Shown here in pieces: positions 16,257 through 26,135 of a stretch of 42,749 bases of DNA. The stretch comes from Gammaproteobacteria bacterium. Lineage in GTDB: Bacteria; Pseudomonadota; Gammaproteobacteria; Arenicellales; UBA868. The stretch lies in assembly GCA_011523045.1 (NCBI GenBank), contig WTHR01000192.1:1-42749 (forward strand), read 5' to 3'. The notes under the pieces are model-generated. The model worked only from the letters and a program-made list of their open reading frames with translations, was not told the DNA's origin and ran no database searches. Position 1 is the first letter of the stretch; each line of letters opens with the position of its first letter. A program made the translations under genes and the position numbers.

Positions 16257-17876
16257 GTGTCTATATTCGAAGCGCAGCTCGCAAAAGATCGCGCCAACTA
16301 TGAACCCCTGACGCCGGTCAGTTTCCTGCGCCGGGCGGCACAGGTGGCTCCCTCACACACTGCCATCATTCACGGCCAGCGCCGTTACTCTTACGCACAG
16401 TTTCTGGCGCGCTCGTCACAACTGGCTAATGCGCTTGCGGGCCGGGGCATTGGCCCTGGCGACTGTGTGGCGATCATGGGAGCGAACACACCCGAAATGC
16501 TCGAGGCCCACAATGGGGTGCCGATGCTCGGCGCTGTGCTGAATTCGCTCAATATCCGGCTGGATGCCAACACTATTGCCTTCATTCTCGATCATGGTGA
16601 AGCCAAAGTGCTATTGACCGACCGGGCATTTTCAGACGTTATCAAGGAAGCGCTGACCCTAACCCAGCGAGAACTGCTGGTTATCGACATTGATGACTCC
16701 GAAAGCCAGGGCGGCGAAAGCCTTGGGGAGATGGACTACGAGACTTTTATCTCGGGTGCTGACGATACCTTCCCTCTCGGACAGCCCAAGGACGAGTGGC
16801 AGGCGCTGTCGCTGCTGTATACCTCCGGGACGACCGGCAACCCAAAGGGTTGCGTCTATCATCACCGCGGCGCTTATCTGAATGCGCTGGGCAACATGAC
16901 CACCATGGAACTGAACCGTGACTCGGTGTACCTGTGGACCTTGCCGATGTTTCACTGCGACGGCTGGACGTTTACCTGGGCGGTCACCGCAGCAATGGGG
17001 ACCCATGTTTGTCTGCGGGCGGTTGAACCGGAAGCGGTCTTCGCATCCATCGCCTCCAACGGGGTCACTCATATGTGTGGCGCGCCCATAGTGATGAATA
17101 TGCTTGCAAACGCACCGCAGGAAATGAAAACGCCTTTCTCTCAGACCGTTGAGATCGCAACTGGCGGCGCTGCGCCGCCGTCCGCGGTCATCGAGGCCAT
17201 GGAAGCGGACGGCTTCCACGTGACTCACCTCTACGGCTTAACTGAGACTTATGGGCCAGCCACGGTCTGTATCCCGCAGGAGGATTGGCCAGCCCTCGCC
17301 CTTCAGGAGCGTTCGTCGCGCATGGCGCGGCAAGGCGTGCATTACGGCACGCTGGAAAATGCCAGCGTCAAAAACCCGGAAACCATGGAGGATGTGCCGT
17401 GGGATGGAGAGACCTTTGGTGAAGTCATGATTCGGGGCAATACGGTCATGAAGGGTTATCTTAAGAACGAAGACGCGACGCAGGCCGCTTTTGCCGGAGG
17501 GTGGTTTCACAGCGGGGACATCGCCGTGCGCCATCCTGACGGTTATATCGAGATCAAGGACCGTTCAAAAGACATTATCATTTCAGGCGGAGAGAATATT
17601 TCAAGCCTTGAGATCGAGGAAACGCTCTACCGTCACCCCAAGGTCCTGGAAGCCGCCGTCGTGGCAAGACCGGACAAAACCTGGGGAGAGAGTCCTTGCG
17701 CTTTTGTGACACTGCATGAAGGAGAGGACGCGCAACCGCAGGAGATCATCGACTTCTGTCGCGAAAACATGGCGCACTATAAAGCGCCGCGCACGATTGT
17801 CTTCGGCGAACTCCCCAAGACCTCGACCGGCAAGATTCAGAAGTTTGTACTCCGGGAAAAAGCCGAAAATCTTTAG
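16257..17876 (+). CDS. Acyl-CoA synthetase (AMP-forming, ANL superfamily)
   Basis: 539 residues. The phosphate-binding loop [13 protein letters not shown] is at about 187-199; LPMFHCDGWTFTW, THLYGLTETYGP, the hinge region WFHSGDIAVRHPDGYIEIKD with KDIIISGGENISS, and a C-terminal lysine in LPKTSTGKIQK complete the ANL pattern. It activates a carboxylic acid through an acyl-adenylate to the CoA thioester. The sequence type resembles bacterial acyl-CoA synthetases for short or medium-chain or branched acids; I would not assign the methylmercaptopropionate ligase DmdB on this evidence. The start is GTG at 16257, giving MSIFEAQLAKDRANY, with only a weak GAG upstream. It is monocistronic and convergent with the MOSC-pccB operon. 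Confidence 0.9.
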   Translation: MSIFEAQLAKDRANYEPLTPVSFLRRAAQVAPSHTAIIHGQRRYSYAQFLARSSQLANALAGRGIGPGDCVAIMGANTPEMLEAHNGVPMLGAVLNSLNIRLDANTIAFILDHGEAKVLLTDRAFSDVIKEALTLTQRELLVIDIDDSESQGGESLGEMDYETFISGADDTFPLGQPKDEWQALSLLYTSGTTGNPKGCVYHHRGAYLNALGNMTTMELNRDSVYLWTLPMFHCDGWTFTWAVTAAMGTHVCLRAVEPEAVFASIASNGVTHMCGAPIVMNMLANAPQEMKTPFSQTVEIATGGAAPPSAVIEAMEADGFHVTHLYGLTETYGPATVCIPQEDWPALALQERSSRMARQGVHYGTLENASVKNPETMEDVPWDGETFGEVMIRGNTVMKGYLKNEDATQAAFAGGWFHSGDIAVRHPDGYIEIKDRSKDIIISGGENISSLEIEETLYRHPKVLEAAVVARPDKTWGESPCAFVTLHEGEDAQPQEIIDFCRENMAHYKAPRTIVFGELPKTSTGKIQKFVLREKAENL

Positions 17877-17931
17877 GTCGGCACCGTACTGGCCACCTTC
17901 CGCAGGTATGCTCAGTCGGTAGCGCCGACCT
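17875..17931. repeat. 8-bp inverted repeat between convergent genes
   Basis: AGGTCGGC (17875-17882) and GCCGACCT (17924-17931) form a perfect inverted repeat with a 41-base loop, spanning the end of the acyl-CoA synthetase gene and the last codons of the MOSC gene. It could act as a bidirectional transcription barrier in this convergent gap, but there is no T-run on either side, so a rho-independent terminator is not supported. Confidence 0.25.
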
Positions 17932-18367
17932 GGTCTCCCGGGCGAATCACGCCCCCACGGAGAATCTCGCAGCGCAGGCCACCCTTATGGGTGAGTTGCT
18001 TCACCAATCCGGGAATATCGAGAAGTTTCTGCAGGTAGGCACACGGCTCGCAGAGCTCAACGCCGCGCAACTGCACTTCTCCCACCGTGAAGATACGCCC
18101 TTCCAGTGTGTTGAGATCAACCCCCTCAGTAATCACGTTTCTACGGAACGCGGTCGCTGGTAAGTCGGTAGCAAAAGCCTCGTTAAATTCATTAACGGCT
18201 TCAATCTGAATCAACGTCAGTTGCGTTTCCGCTGAGGCGCCAAAGGTGCAATAACGATCCCCTTCGAGGCCTGCTCCCGCCGTAGCCACAGCTTCAGGTA
18301 CTTCACGGGCTACTCCGCCTTCGGTTGCCGAAAGGCAAACTCCTTTTACAACCCCCTGCGCTGTCAT
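17912..18367 (-). CDS. MOSC domain-containing protein
   Basis: 151 residues from ATG 18367; GTG 18376 is also open. It begins with GVVKGVCLSATEGGVAR, the usual MOSC entry strand, has GLEGDRYCTFGA, RRNVITEGVDLN and a conserved cysteine in the block VELCEPCAYLQKL (MOSC domains carry a Cys in this position). MOSC proteins are related to the C-terminal domain of molybdenum cofactor sulfurase and to YiiM, and are thought to carry sulfur or handle hydroxylated purines. ATG is chosen because AAGGGTG stands about 7 bases upstream. It lies 11 bp behind pccB and is the last gene of the propionate operon; a functional link is not obvious. Confidence 0.85.
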   Translation of the reverse strand: MTAQGVVKGVCLSATEGGVAREVPEAVATAGAGLEGDRYCTFGASAETQLTLIQIEAVNEFNEAFATDLPATAFRRNVITEGVDLNTLEGRIFTVGEVQLRGVELCEPCAYLQKLLDIPGLVKQLTHKGGLRCEILRGGVIRPGDQVGATD

Positions 18368-18378
18368 ACCTGTCACCC

Positions 18379-19911
18379 TTAAAGTGGAATGTTGCCGTGC
18401 TTACGCCAGGGATTATCCAGTTGCTTATTGCGCAACATGGCAAGAGACCGGCTGATCCGGGTGCGGGTCTCACTCGGCAAGATGACATCGTCAATGAATC
18501 CTCTATGGCCAGCCACAAAGGGATTGGCAAACTTCTGGCGGTATTCCTCCGTCCTTTGGGTAATCTTCTCTTCATTACCGATATCTTCACGAAAGATAAT
18601 CTCCACCGCCCCCTTGGGCCCCATCACGGCAATCTCCGCACTGGGCCAGGCCAGATTGACATCCCCGCGCAGGTGTTTGGAAGCCATCACATCGTAGGCC
18701 CCGCCATATGCTTTTCGCGTAATAACCGTGACCTTAGGCACCGTACATTCTGCGTAGGCATAAAGCAGTTTTGCGCCATGTCTGATAATGCCGCCGTACT
18801 CCTGGGAAGTTCCCGGCAAAAAGCCCGGCACATCGACGAAGGTCACGATTGGAATGCTGAAGGCATCGCAGAACCTGACGAAACGCGCCGCCTTGACCGA
18901 CGACTGAATGTCGAGACACCCCGCGAGCACCATGGGTTGATTGGCCACGATACCAACGGTTGAGCCGTCCATACGGCCAAACCCGATCAGGATGTTGCCT
19001 GCAAAATCCGGTTTCAGCTCAAAGAAATCACCATCGTCGACGACTTTGGTGATGAGTTCGTGCATGTCATAAGGCTTGTTGGGATTGTCTGGTATCAGCG
19101 TGTCCAGAGACGGTTCGGTCCGGGTGACCGGATCCATTGCCTGCCGCTGGGGCGCCTCATCGACATTGCTCGCCGGCAGAAAATCGATAAACCGACGCAG
19201 GCTCAAAAGCGCCTCGACGTCATTATCAAAGGCACCGTCGGCCACTCCGGATCGACTCGAGTGTGTGGTTGCTCCGCCAAGTTCTTCATGGGTCACTGTT
19301 TCATGCGTGACAGTCTTTACGACCTCTGGGCCCGTGACGTACATGTAGGAGGTATCCCGGACCATAAAAATAAAGTCGGTGATAGCCGGTGAGTAAACAG
19401 CGCCCCCGGCACAGGGGCCCATGATCATGGAGATCTGCGGAATCACGCCTGACGCCAGAACGTTGCGCTGAAAAACCTCGGCATACCCAGCCAATGAGTC
19501 AATACCTTCCTGAATTCTGGCGCCGCCCGAATCATTCAGGCCAATCACGGGCGCACCTGCCCGCATGGCGTGATCCATGATCTTGCAGATTTTCCCCGCA
19601 TGCGCCTCAGAAAGGGATCCTCCGAGCACCGTGAAGTCCTGACTGAAGACGAAAACGGTGCGGCCGTTGATAGTCCCATGCCCGGTGACCACGCCATCGC
19701 CCGGCACCGCTTTATCAGCCATATCAAAGTCGGCGCACCGATGCTCAACGAAAATGTCCCACTCCTCAAAACTGTCTTCGTCCAGCAGCACACCGATCCG
19801 TTCTCGCGCGGTCAACTTGCCCTTGGCATGTTGAGCGTCAATACGCCTTTGGCCTCCTCCCTGACGGGCCGCTTCACGGCGCCGCTCCAGTTCCTCGAGA
19901 ATCTCGCGCAT
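18379..19911 (-). CDS. pccB: Propionyl-CoA carboxylase beta subunit (carboxyltransferase)
   Basis: 510 residues with the two crotonase-fold halves of acyl-CoA carboxyltransferases. Visible: [125 protein letters not shown] and [19 protein letters not shown]. It transfers carboxybiotin CO2 to propionyl-CoA, giving (S)-methylmalonyl-CoA. The layout and length are those of propionyl-CoA carboxylases rather than the acetyl-CoA type. Its ATG shares one base with the mutase stop. The biotin carboxylase/BCCP partner PccA is not in this window and must be encoded elsewhere. Confidence 0.94.
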   Translation of the reverse strand: MREILEELERRREAARQGGGQRRIDAQHAKGKLTARERIGVLLDEDSFEEWDIFVEHRCADFDMADKAVPGDGVVTGHGTINGRTVFVFSQDFTVLGGSLSEAHAGKICKIMDHAMRAGAPVIGLNDSGGARIQEGIDSLAGYAEVFQRNVLASGVIPQISMIMGPCAGGAVYSPAITDFIFMVRDTSYMYVTGPEVVKTVTHETVTHEELGGATTHSSRSGVADGAFDNDVEALLSLRRFIDFLPASNVDEAPQRQAMDPVTRTEPSLDTLIPDNPNKPYDMHELITKVVDDGDFFELKPDFAGNILIGFGRMDGSTVGIVANQPMVLAGCLDIQSSVKAARFVRFCDAFSIPIVTFVDVPGFLPGTSQEYGGIIRHGAKLLYAYAECTVPKVTVITRKAYGGAYDVMASKHLRGDVNLAWPSAEIAVMGPKGAVEIIFREDIGNEEKITQRTEEYRQKFANPFVAGHRGFIDDVILPSETRTRISRSLAMLRNKQLDNPWRKHGNIPL

Positions 19912-22064
19912 CAGTCGTTTTCCTCTGTGAGGGGAATCAGATCAAACACCTCGCGGGCTGCCTCGAGAATAGGCGTGCCCGGGCCGAAAAACGCCGCCAC
20001 ACCCAGCGATGAGAGCGCTTCGCGATCGGCCTTGGGCACGACTCCGCCCAATACCACCTTTATGTGACCTGCGCCTTTAAGAGAGAGATTTTCGAGCACT
20101 TTCGGCACCAGAGTGGAGTGACCCGCTGCCTGAGAGGAGACACCAATCACGTGCACATCGTTATCGAGCGCCTGCTGCACAACTTCCTCAGGGGTCTGGA
20201 ACAGCGGTCCGATATCCACATCAAATCCCACATCGGCAAATCCGGTTGCGATGATGCGCGCCCCCCGGTCGTGGCCATCCTGGCCCAACTTGGCAACGAG
20301 AATGCGCGGCCGCCTGCCCTGCCGCGCAGCAAAAGCGGCGACATCCTCCCGCAACTGCTGAAAGGTCGCATCCTGCTGGTATGCCTCGCCGTACACGCCT
20401 GAAATTGTCCTGACCTGAGCCTGATATCGACCAAATTTCTCTTCCAGCGCGAGCGAGATTTCACCAACGGTTGCCCGAGCCCTTGCCGCTTCGACGGCAT
20501 ACTCTAGCAGGTTGGCGCCGCCCTGCCCGGCAGCCGACTGCAGTGCGTCAAGCGCCTGCCGGCATTTCTCCTGATCGCGATTCGCGCGAACGGACTCCAG
20601 GCGGTCAACCTGCGTCTTCAATACCTCAGAGTTGTCGATGCTGAGAATATCCACCTCGGTCTCCTCAGACGCCTCATAGCGGTTTACGCCAACAACGACT
20701 TCGTCACCGCGGTCTATTCTTGCCTGCTTTCTCGCCGCTGCCTCCTCGATTCGCATCTTGGGGATGCCGTTTATGATTGCCTGAGTCATGCCGCCCATGT
20801 CCTCGATTTCATCGATCAGGGATCGCGCATGTGCCGCGAGGCTGGCCGTCAGGCTCTCGACGTAATAAGACCCGCCCAGCGGATCGACCACGCGGTTAAT
20901 ACCCGCCTCTTCACGAAGAATCAGCTGGGTGTTGCGTGCGATGTGCGCGGAGAAATCGGTTGGCAGAGCAAGCGCCTCATCAAAGCTGTTGGTATGCAGC
21001 GACTGCGTCCCACCGAGTACGGCGGCCAGCGCCTCGATGGTTGTTCTCACGATATTGTTATAAGGGTCCTCACTGGTCAGACTGACACCTGAGGTCTGGC
21101 AATGCGTTCTCAGCATCAATGAGCGCGGATCCGAGGGATTGAATTTTTCCTGGATCAACTGAGCCCATAGCAACCGCGCCGCCCGCAGCTTTGCCACCTC
21201 CATGAAAAAGTTCATTCCAATCCCGAAGAAAAACGACAGGCGGGGGGCAAACTTGTCGATCTGCAATCCGCTTGCCACGGCGGTGCGAACATATTCAATA
21301 CCGTCTGCCAGCGTATAGGCCAATTCCTGGACAGACGTCGCTCCAGCCTCCTGGATGTGATATCCGGAAATCGAGATCGGATTAAAGCGCGGCATATACG
21401 CTGCGGTATAGCCAATGATGTCGGAAACGATCCGCATCGACTCCTGCGGCGGATAAATATAGGTGTTGCGCACCATGAACTCTTTAAGGATATCGTTCTG
21501 CAGCGTTCCGGAAAGACTCGCCTTGTCCACGCCCTGCTCCTCGCCGGCAACGATAAACATTGCCAACACGGGGATCACGGCGCCGTTCATGGTCATGGAC
21601 ACCGACATTCGGTCCAGGGGAATGCCATCGAAAAGAATCCGCATGTCCTCGACCGAGTCAATCGCGACTCCAGCCATGCCGATATCACCGGTGACGCGCG
21701 GATGATCCGAGTCATAGCCTCGATGGGTTGCAAGATCGAAAGCGACCGACAGCCCGCTTTGGCCTGCCGCCAGATTGCGCCGGTAAAAGGCGTTGGACTC
21801 CTCTGCCGTCGAAAAACCGGAATACTGGCGAATGGTCCAGGGCCGTCCCGCGTACATGGTGGCCCGCGGACCCCTGACATAGGGCGGCAAACCCGGCAGA
21901 CCCCCCTGGTGATCCAAATCTTCCAGATCCTCAGCGGTGTAGAGTGGCTTGATAGAGATGCCCTCAGGGGTCACCCACTCCAGGTCTTCGGGTTGATCAC
22001 CCGACAGTTCTCGGGCCGCCAAATCCTGCCAGGCTCTCAGCGAACGATCAGTTGAATCCGTCAT
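19911..22064 (-). CDS. scpA: Methylmalonyl-CoA mutase, single-chain, cobalamin-dependent
   Basis: 717 residues, the length of E. coli Sbm/ScpA and the large mutase chain. The N-terminal catalytic barrel shows [64 protein letters not shown] and [13 protein letters not shown]. The C-terminal B12-binding domain has the DxHxxG motif DGHDRG (596-601) with the cobalt-binding histidine 598, then [16 protein letters not shown] and VVLGGVVP. It isomerises (R)-methylmalonyl-CoA to succinyl-CoA. Between prpE (17 bp upstream) and pccB (one-base overlap), it forms a propionate-to-succinyl-CoA module. No MeaB chaperone or epimerase gene lies next to it. Confidence 0.95.
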   Translation of the reverse strand: MTDSTDRSLRAWQDLAARELSGDQPEDLEWVTPEGISIKPLYTAEDLEDLDHQGGLPGLPPYVRGPRATMYAGRPWTIRQYSGFSTAEESNAFYRRNLAAGQSGLSVAFDLATHRGYDSDHPRVTGDIGMAGVAIDSVEDMRILFDGIPLDRMSVSMTMNGAVIPVLAMFIVAGEEQGVDKASLSGTLQNDILKEFMVRNTYIYPPQESMRIVSDIIGYTAAYMPRFNPISISGYHIQEAGATSVQELAYTLADGIEYVRTAVASGLQIDKFAPRLSFFFGIGMNFFMEVAKLRAARLLWAQLIQEKFNPSDPRSLMLRTHCQTSGVSLTSEDPYNNIVRTTIEALAAVLGGTQSLHTNSFDEALALPTDFSAHIARNTQLILREEAGINRVVDPLGGSYYVESLTASLAAHARSLIDEIEDMGGMTQAIINGIPKMRIEEAAARKQARIDRGDEVVVGVNRYEASEETEVDILSIDNSEVLKTQVDRLESVRANRDQEKCRQALDALQSAAGQGGANLLEYAVEAARARATVGEISLALEEKFGRYQAQVRTISGVYGEAYQQDATFQQLREDVAAFAARQGRRPRILVAKLGQDGHDRGARIIATGFADVGFDVDIGPLFQTPEEVVQQALDNDVHVIGVSSQAAGHSTLVPKVLENLSLKGAGHIKVVLGGVVPKADREALSSLGVAAFFGPGTPILEAAREVFDLIPLTEEND

Positions 22065-22081
22065 GACGCAGGTCCGAAGTC

Positions 22082-23995
22082 TTATTCCGCTCGAGGCAAG
22101 CCAATGGCTTTCAAAGATTCTGTTATCTCATCCAGAATCACCGGATCATCAATCGTTGCCGGCATCTTCCATTCCTCACCGTCGGCAATCGCTCTCATGG
22201 TTCCGCGCAGCACTTTCCCCGAGCGGGTTTTTGGCAGACGCTTGACCACGAGCGCCTGCTTGAAAGCCGCCACGGGGCCGATTCGCTCCCGAACCATTCC
22301 AACGACTTCTGTACAAATGACCTCTGTCGGGCGATCGCACCCAGCACTTAAAACAAGAAAGCCCAGCGGCACCTGACCCTTCAGCTCATCTGCCACCCCG
22401 GTGACCGCGCACTCAGCAACATCTGGATGATCTGCCAGCACTTCTTCCATGGCGCCGGTGGAGAGCCGATGGCCAGCGACATTGATGATGTCATCAGTGC
22501 GCGACATCACATACACATAGCCATCTTCATCAATGATTCCGGCGTCGGAAGTATTGTAGTAACCCGGGAACCGGCTCAAATAGGAATCGAAATGACGCTG
22601 GCGCGCATTCCATAGGGTGGGGAATGTGCCGGGCGGCAGCGGCAACTTCACCGCCAGCGTACCAATCTCGCCGGCAGGGGTCGGGGCCCCGGCTTCGTCC
22701 AGGACTTGCAGATCCCAACCCGGAACGGGCAACGAAGGAGATCCCTCCTTGATCGGAAGAAGTTCAATGCCGGCACAGTTCGCGGCAATTGACCAGCCCG
22801 TTTCCGTCTGCCACCAATGATCAATGACCGGCACGTTGAGCTTGTCTTCCGCCCAATGGAGTGTGTCGGGATCGGTTCGTTCGCCAGCAAGAAAAAGATA
22901 CCGTAATGATGAGATATCGTATCGGCCGATATGCTCCCCCGACGGATCCTCTTTTTTGATGGCACGAAAAGCCGTGGGTGCTGTAAACAATACGCTTACG
23001 CGGTTTTCGCTGATGACACGCCAGAAGGCACCGGGATCCGGGGTGCCCACAGGCTTTCCCTCATAAAGAACCGTCGCATTACCAGCCAACAGGGGGGCGT
23101 AGACAATATAGGAATGTCCCACAACCCAGCCGACGTCAGAAGCCGCCCAGAAAGTCTCGTCGGGACTCACGTCGTAGATGTTCTTCATGGTCCACTTAAG
23201 GGCGACGGCATGACCGCCGTTATCCCGGACCACCCCCTTGGGCTGCCCGGTGGTCCCGGAGGTATAGAGAACATAAAGGGGGTCTGTTGCCAGCACCGGC
23301 ACGCACTCATGCGGCACCGCGTTTGCCACTTCTGTCTGCCAGTCAAAATCGCGGCCGGCGGTCATGGCGGCGCTTGCCTGGGGGCGCTGGAGCACAATAC
23401 AGAAGTCCGGCTTGTGATCCGCCAGTGAAATCGCCTCATCCAGCAAAGGTTTGTATTCCACCACCCGGCCAGGTTCGATTCCGCAGGATGCACTGACAAT
23501 TGCCTTGGGAGTGGCATCATCGAGTCGCACCGCAAGCTCGTTGGCAGCAAAACCGCCAAAGACGACCGAGTGCACAGCGCCCAAGCGGGCACAGGCGAGC
23601 ATGGCGATAACGGCCTCAGGCACCATCGGCATATACACGATGACCCGATCTCCTTTACCGACACCGCGTGCGGCCAGAACCCCTGCAAAAGTCGCGACGG
23701 CATCACGCAATTCAGAAAATGAAAAAGTCTGTCGGGCCTGCGTCATCGCAGAGTCATAAATAAGCGCCGTGCGGTCGCCGTTGCCCTCATCGATATGCAG
23801 GTCTAAAGTGTTGTAGCAAGTATTGAGCTCGGCGCCGGAAAACCATCGGTAATACGGCGCATCGGAATCGTCCAGCACCCTATCCCAAGTGCGGGTCCAG
23901 TGAATATCTGCGGCCGCTTCCGACCAGAACTGCTCGGCATCCTGAAGCGACGCCGCAAAGATCTTTGAGTAGGAATAACTGGGACTTGCACTCAT
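22082..23995 (-). CDS. prpE: Propionyl-CoA synthetase
   Basis: 637 residues, close to E. coli PrpE (628). ANL-superfamily features: [15 protein letters not shown] phosphate loop near 260, [66 protein letters not shown] and the C-terminal lysine 594 in [14 protein letters not shown], the site controlled by acetylation or propionylation in the family. Two features point to PrpE rather than acetyl-CoA synthetase: the N-terminal [16 protein letters not shown] block and the adjacent mutase and carboxylase genes. It converts propionate, ATP and CoA to propionyl-CoA. First gene of the minus-strand operon prpE-scpA-pccB-MOSC, with a 213-bp divergent gap to the enoyl-CoA hydratase gene. Confidence 0.94.
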   Translation of the reverse strand: MSASPSYSYSKIFAASLQDAEQFWSEAAADIHWTRTWDRVLDDSDAPYYRWFSGAELNTCYNTLDLHIDEGNGDRTALIYDSAMTQARQTFSFSELRDAVATFAGVLAARGVGKGDRVIVYMPMVPEAVIAMLACARLGAVHSVVFGGFAANELAVRLDDATPKAIVSASCGIEPGRVVEYKPLLDEAISLADHKPDFCIVLQRPQASAAMTAGRDFDWQTEVANAVPHECVPVLATDPLYVLYTSGTTGQPKGVVRDNGGHAVALKWTMKNIYDVSPDETFWAASDVGWVVGHSYIVYAPLLAGNATVLYEGKPVGTPDPGAFWRVISENRVSVLFTAPTAFRAIKKEDPSGEHIGRYDISSLRYLFLAGERTDPDTLHWAEDKLNVPVIDHWWQTETGWSIAANCAGIELLPIKEGSPSLPVPGWDLQVLDEAGAPTPAGEIGTLAVKLPLPPGTFPTLWNARQRHFDSYLSRFPGYYNTSDAGIIDEDGYVYVMSRTDDIINVAGHRLSTGAMEEVLADHPDVAECAVTGVADELKGQVPLGFLVLSAGCDRPTEVICTEVVGMVRERIGPVAAFKQALVVKRLPKTRSGKVLRGTMRAIADGEEWKMPATIDDPVILDEITESLKAIGLPRAE

Positions 23996-24208
23996 GAGAT
24001 GATGCCTTGCGATTGCTTATTCATAGTCCATCCAGAAAAGAAAACTCGGCGTCTGCGGCATCTTGCTAAACGCGAAACCTGTTGCCGGTCTGATAGACTC
24101 CTTCCCTCGACGCCGTCCCAGATCCCGAACCGTTATTGGCGCACCGCCTTGCTCGCTGACCCAAGGCCCATTGTAACGGTTTGTATTTGCTTCCCCAAAG
24201 GAGTTCTC

Positions 24209-24984
24209 ATGAGTTACGAATACATCTTGACCGAAACCCGCGAAAACGTGGGACTGATTACCCTTAACCGGCCTGATGCTCTCAATGCCCTGTCTGACGG
24301 CCTGATGGACGAGGTGGGCCAAGCCCTCGCACACTTCGAGCAAGACGACGCTATCGGAGCCGTGGTTATCACCGGGAGTGAAAAAGCCTTTGCGGCTGGC
24401 GCCGATATCAAGGGGATGAAGGATCGCTCTTACATGGACGTGTATCTCGGAAACTTTATTGGGCGCAACTGGGAACAGGTCACACGCTGTAGAAAACCAG
24501 TAATCGCAGCTGTGGCCGGCTACGCGCTCGGCGGAGGATGCGAACTCGCCATGATGTGTGACTTTATTCTTGCGGCAGACAACGCCCGTTTCGGCCAACC
24601 CGAGATCAAGCTTGGCATTATTCCAGGGGCCGGCGGCACCCAGCGACTGACGCGCTTCGTCGGCAAATCCAAAGCAATGGAAATGTGCCTGACCGGGCGC
24701 ATGATGGACGCACAAGAAGCAGAGCGTGCCGGACTGGTTAGCCGGATTATTCCCAGTGCTGATCTTTTAGAAGAAGCCGTGAAAACAGCGGGCGAGATCG
24801 CTGCGATGTCACGGCCTTCCGTGTTTATGGCGAAAACTGCCGTCAACAAGGCTTACGAGACAACATTGGCCGAGGGCGTTGCCGCGGAGCGAATTATGTT
24901 CCAGTCGCTGTTCGCCACAGAAGATCAGAAAGAAGGCATGGCAGCATTTGCCGAAAACGCGCCGCTGATTTCAAGAACCGTTAG
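24209..24984 (+). CDS. Enoyl-CoA hydratase/isomerase, with one-base frameshift near the 3' end
   Basis: Crotonase-family enzyme of beta-oxidation, adding water to trans-2-enoyl-CoA. Start ATG 24209 follows AAAGGAG by five bases; the longer frame from 23999 is not conserved. Seen: [14 protein letters not shown], the oxyanion-hole strand [31 protein letters not shown] with the first catalytic Glu, and [20 protein letters not shown] with the second. As read, the frame runs past EGMAAFAEN into non-crotonase sequence up to 25165, overlapping mtnA by 172 bp. Adding one A to the run at 24954-24957 restores the family ending [10 protein letters not shown] and a TAG at 24982-24984, ten bases before mtnA. 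The end coordinate given is this restored stop. It is either a sequencing or assembly error or a recent mutation; only the extreme C-terminus is affected. Confidence 0.9.
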
Positions 24985-24993
24985 GATTTTGAA

Positions 24994-26103
24994 TTGCAGG
25001 TCAACGGAACCCCTTTCCGATCAATCTGGCTCGCCTCGGACAGGTCCGAGGTTCTGGTCATTGACCAGACTCTATTGCCCTTTGCCTTTGAGGTGCGGAC
25101 ACTTACCACCTCGAGCGAGACAGCACTTGCCATCCGTGAAATGGTTGTCCGCGGTGCACCGCTGATCGGAGCGACGGCCGCCTGCGGAATGTTTCTTGCG
25201 GCCGCCAGTGATGCCAGCGAGGACAATCTGCGGCGCGCCTGTGCGGAACTGCTGTCTTCGCGCCCCACCGCGGTCAACCTGCGCTGGGCGCTCGACCGAA
25301 TGCTTCCTTTGTTGCTGGAATGCTCCGAATCGGAGCGCGCAGACCGTGCCCGGATGCTCGCCCAAAAAATCTGCGACGAGGATGTGGCCACCAACAGCGC
25401 TATCGGCAACCATGGACTGACGCTTATTTCCGAAGCGGCCGACGCCTGCCCACATCGACCAGTGAATATCCTCACACACTGCAATGCCGGCTGGCTTGCG
25501 ACGGTCGATTGGGGCACCGCCCTCGCGCCGATCTTCAAGGCACATGATCAGGGCATTGCAGTTCACGTGTGGGTAGATGAAACGCGGCCGCGCAACCAGG
25601 GTGCCTCACTGACGGCATGGGAGCTTGCCGCTCACGGCGTCCCCCACACGGTGATTGCCGACAATGCCGGCGGTCATCTGATGCAGCATGGCGAAGTCGA
25701 TCTTTGTATCGTCGGATCGGATAGAACCACCCGTGCCGGGGATGTCTGCAACAAAATCGGCACCTATCTCAAAGCGCTCGCTGCCCACGACAACGGGATT
25801 CCCTTCTATGCCGCCCTGCCGTCTTCCACCATCGATTGGACGATTTCGGATGGCGTTCGGGATATCCCGATCGAAGAGCGCGCCGAAGAGGAAGTCAGCC
25901 ACATCTGTGGCCGCGACAGTGAGGCGGACAGGCTCGTGCGAGTGCGAATCATCCCTGACGGCAGCTCAGCCGCCAATCCTGCCTTTGACGTCACACCACG
26001 CAAACTCGTAGATGGCATTATTACCGAAAGAGGCGTAGTGAAGGCGTGCGAGGACGATCTCGTCTCGCTTTTTCCACAGGATGCCGAAGTGCCAAACATA
26101 TAA
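24994..26103 (+). CDS. mtnA: S-methyl-5-thioribose-1-phosphate isomerase
   Basis: Converts methylthioribose-1-phosphate to methylthioribulose-1-phosphate in methionine salvage. The 369 residues include [15 protein letters not shown] near 52, [14 protein letters not shown], the catalytic cysteine 163 in [11 protein letters not shown], and aspartate 243 in [30 protein letters not shown] and [14 protein letters not shown]-like [13 protein letters not shown] follow. The start is TTG at 24994: the conserved [13 protein letters not shown]-terminus begins there and AGGA lies about 7 bases upstream. It lies directly behind the enoyl-CoA hydratase gene and 32 bp before prc. The other salvage genes are not here. 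Confidence 0.94.
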   Translation: MQVNGTPFRSIWLASDRSEVLVIDQTLLPFAFEVRTLTTSSETALAIREMVVRGAPLIGATAACGMFLAAASDASEDNLRRACAELLSSRPTAVNLRWALDRMLPLLLECSESERADRARMLAQKICDEDVATNSAIGNHGLTLISEAADACPHRPVNILTHCNAGWLATVDWGTALAPIFKAHDQGIAVHVWVDETRPRNQGASLTAWELAAHGVPHTVIADNAGGHLMQHGEVDLCIVGSDRTTRAGDVCNKIGTYLKALAAHDNGIPFYAALPSSTIDWTISDGVRDIPIEERAEEEVSHICGRDSEADRLVRVRIIPDGSSAANPAFDVTPRKLVDGIITERGVVKACEDDLVSLFPQDAEVPNI

Positions 26104-26135
26104 TTTGACCTATCGTCACGACTCCCGAGCCTGAT

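Noticed and set aside
16659-17228. 189-codon minus-strand frame inside the acyl-CoA synthetase gene
   Set aside because: Antisense shadow of a conserved enzyme core; no recognisable domain.
16257-17876. Methylmercaptopropionate-CoA ligase (DmdB) of DMSP demethylation
   Set aside because: Only the general ANL motifs fit; the surrounding sequence differs from what I know of DmdB and no other dmd gene is nearby.
17875-17931. Bidirectional rho-independent terminator
   Set aside because: The inverted repeat has a 41-base loop and no T-run on either strand.
23999-24208. N-terminal extension of the enoyl-CoA hydratase frame
   Set aside because: The 70 added codons show no crotonase features, and ATG 24209 has an excellent ribosome-binding site and the family N-terminus.
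24950-24962. Programmed -1 ribosomal frameshift in the enoyl-CoA hydratase gene
   Set aside because: The GAAAAC run is not a canonical slippery heptamer and no downstream stimulator is obvious; a plain indel explains it better.
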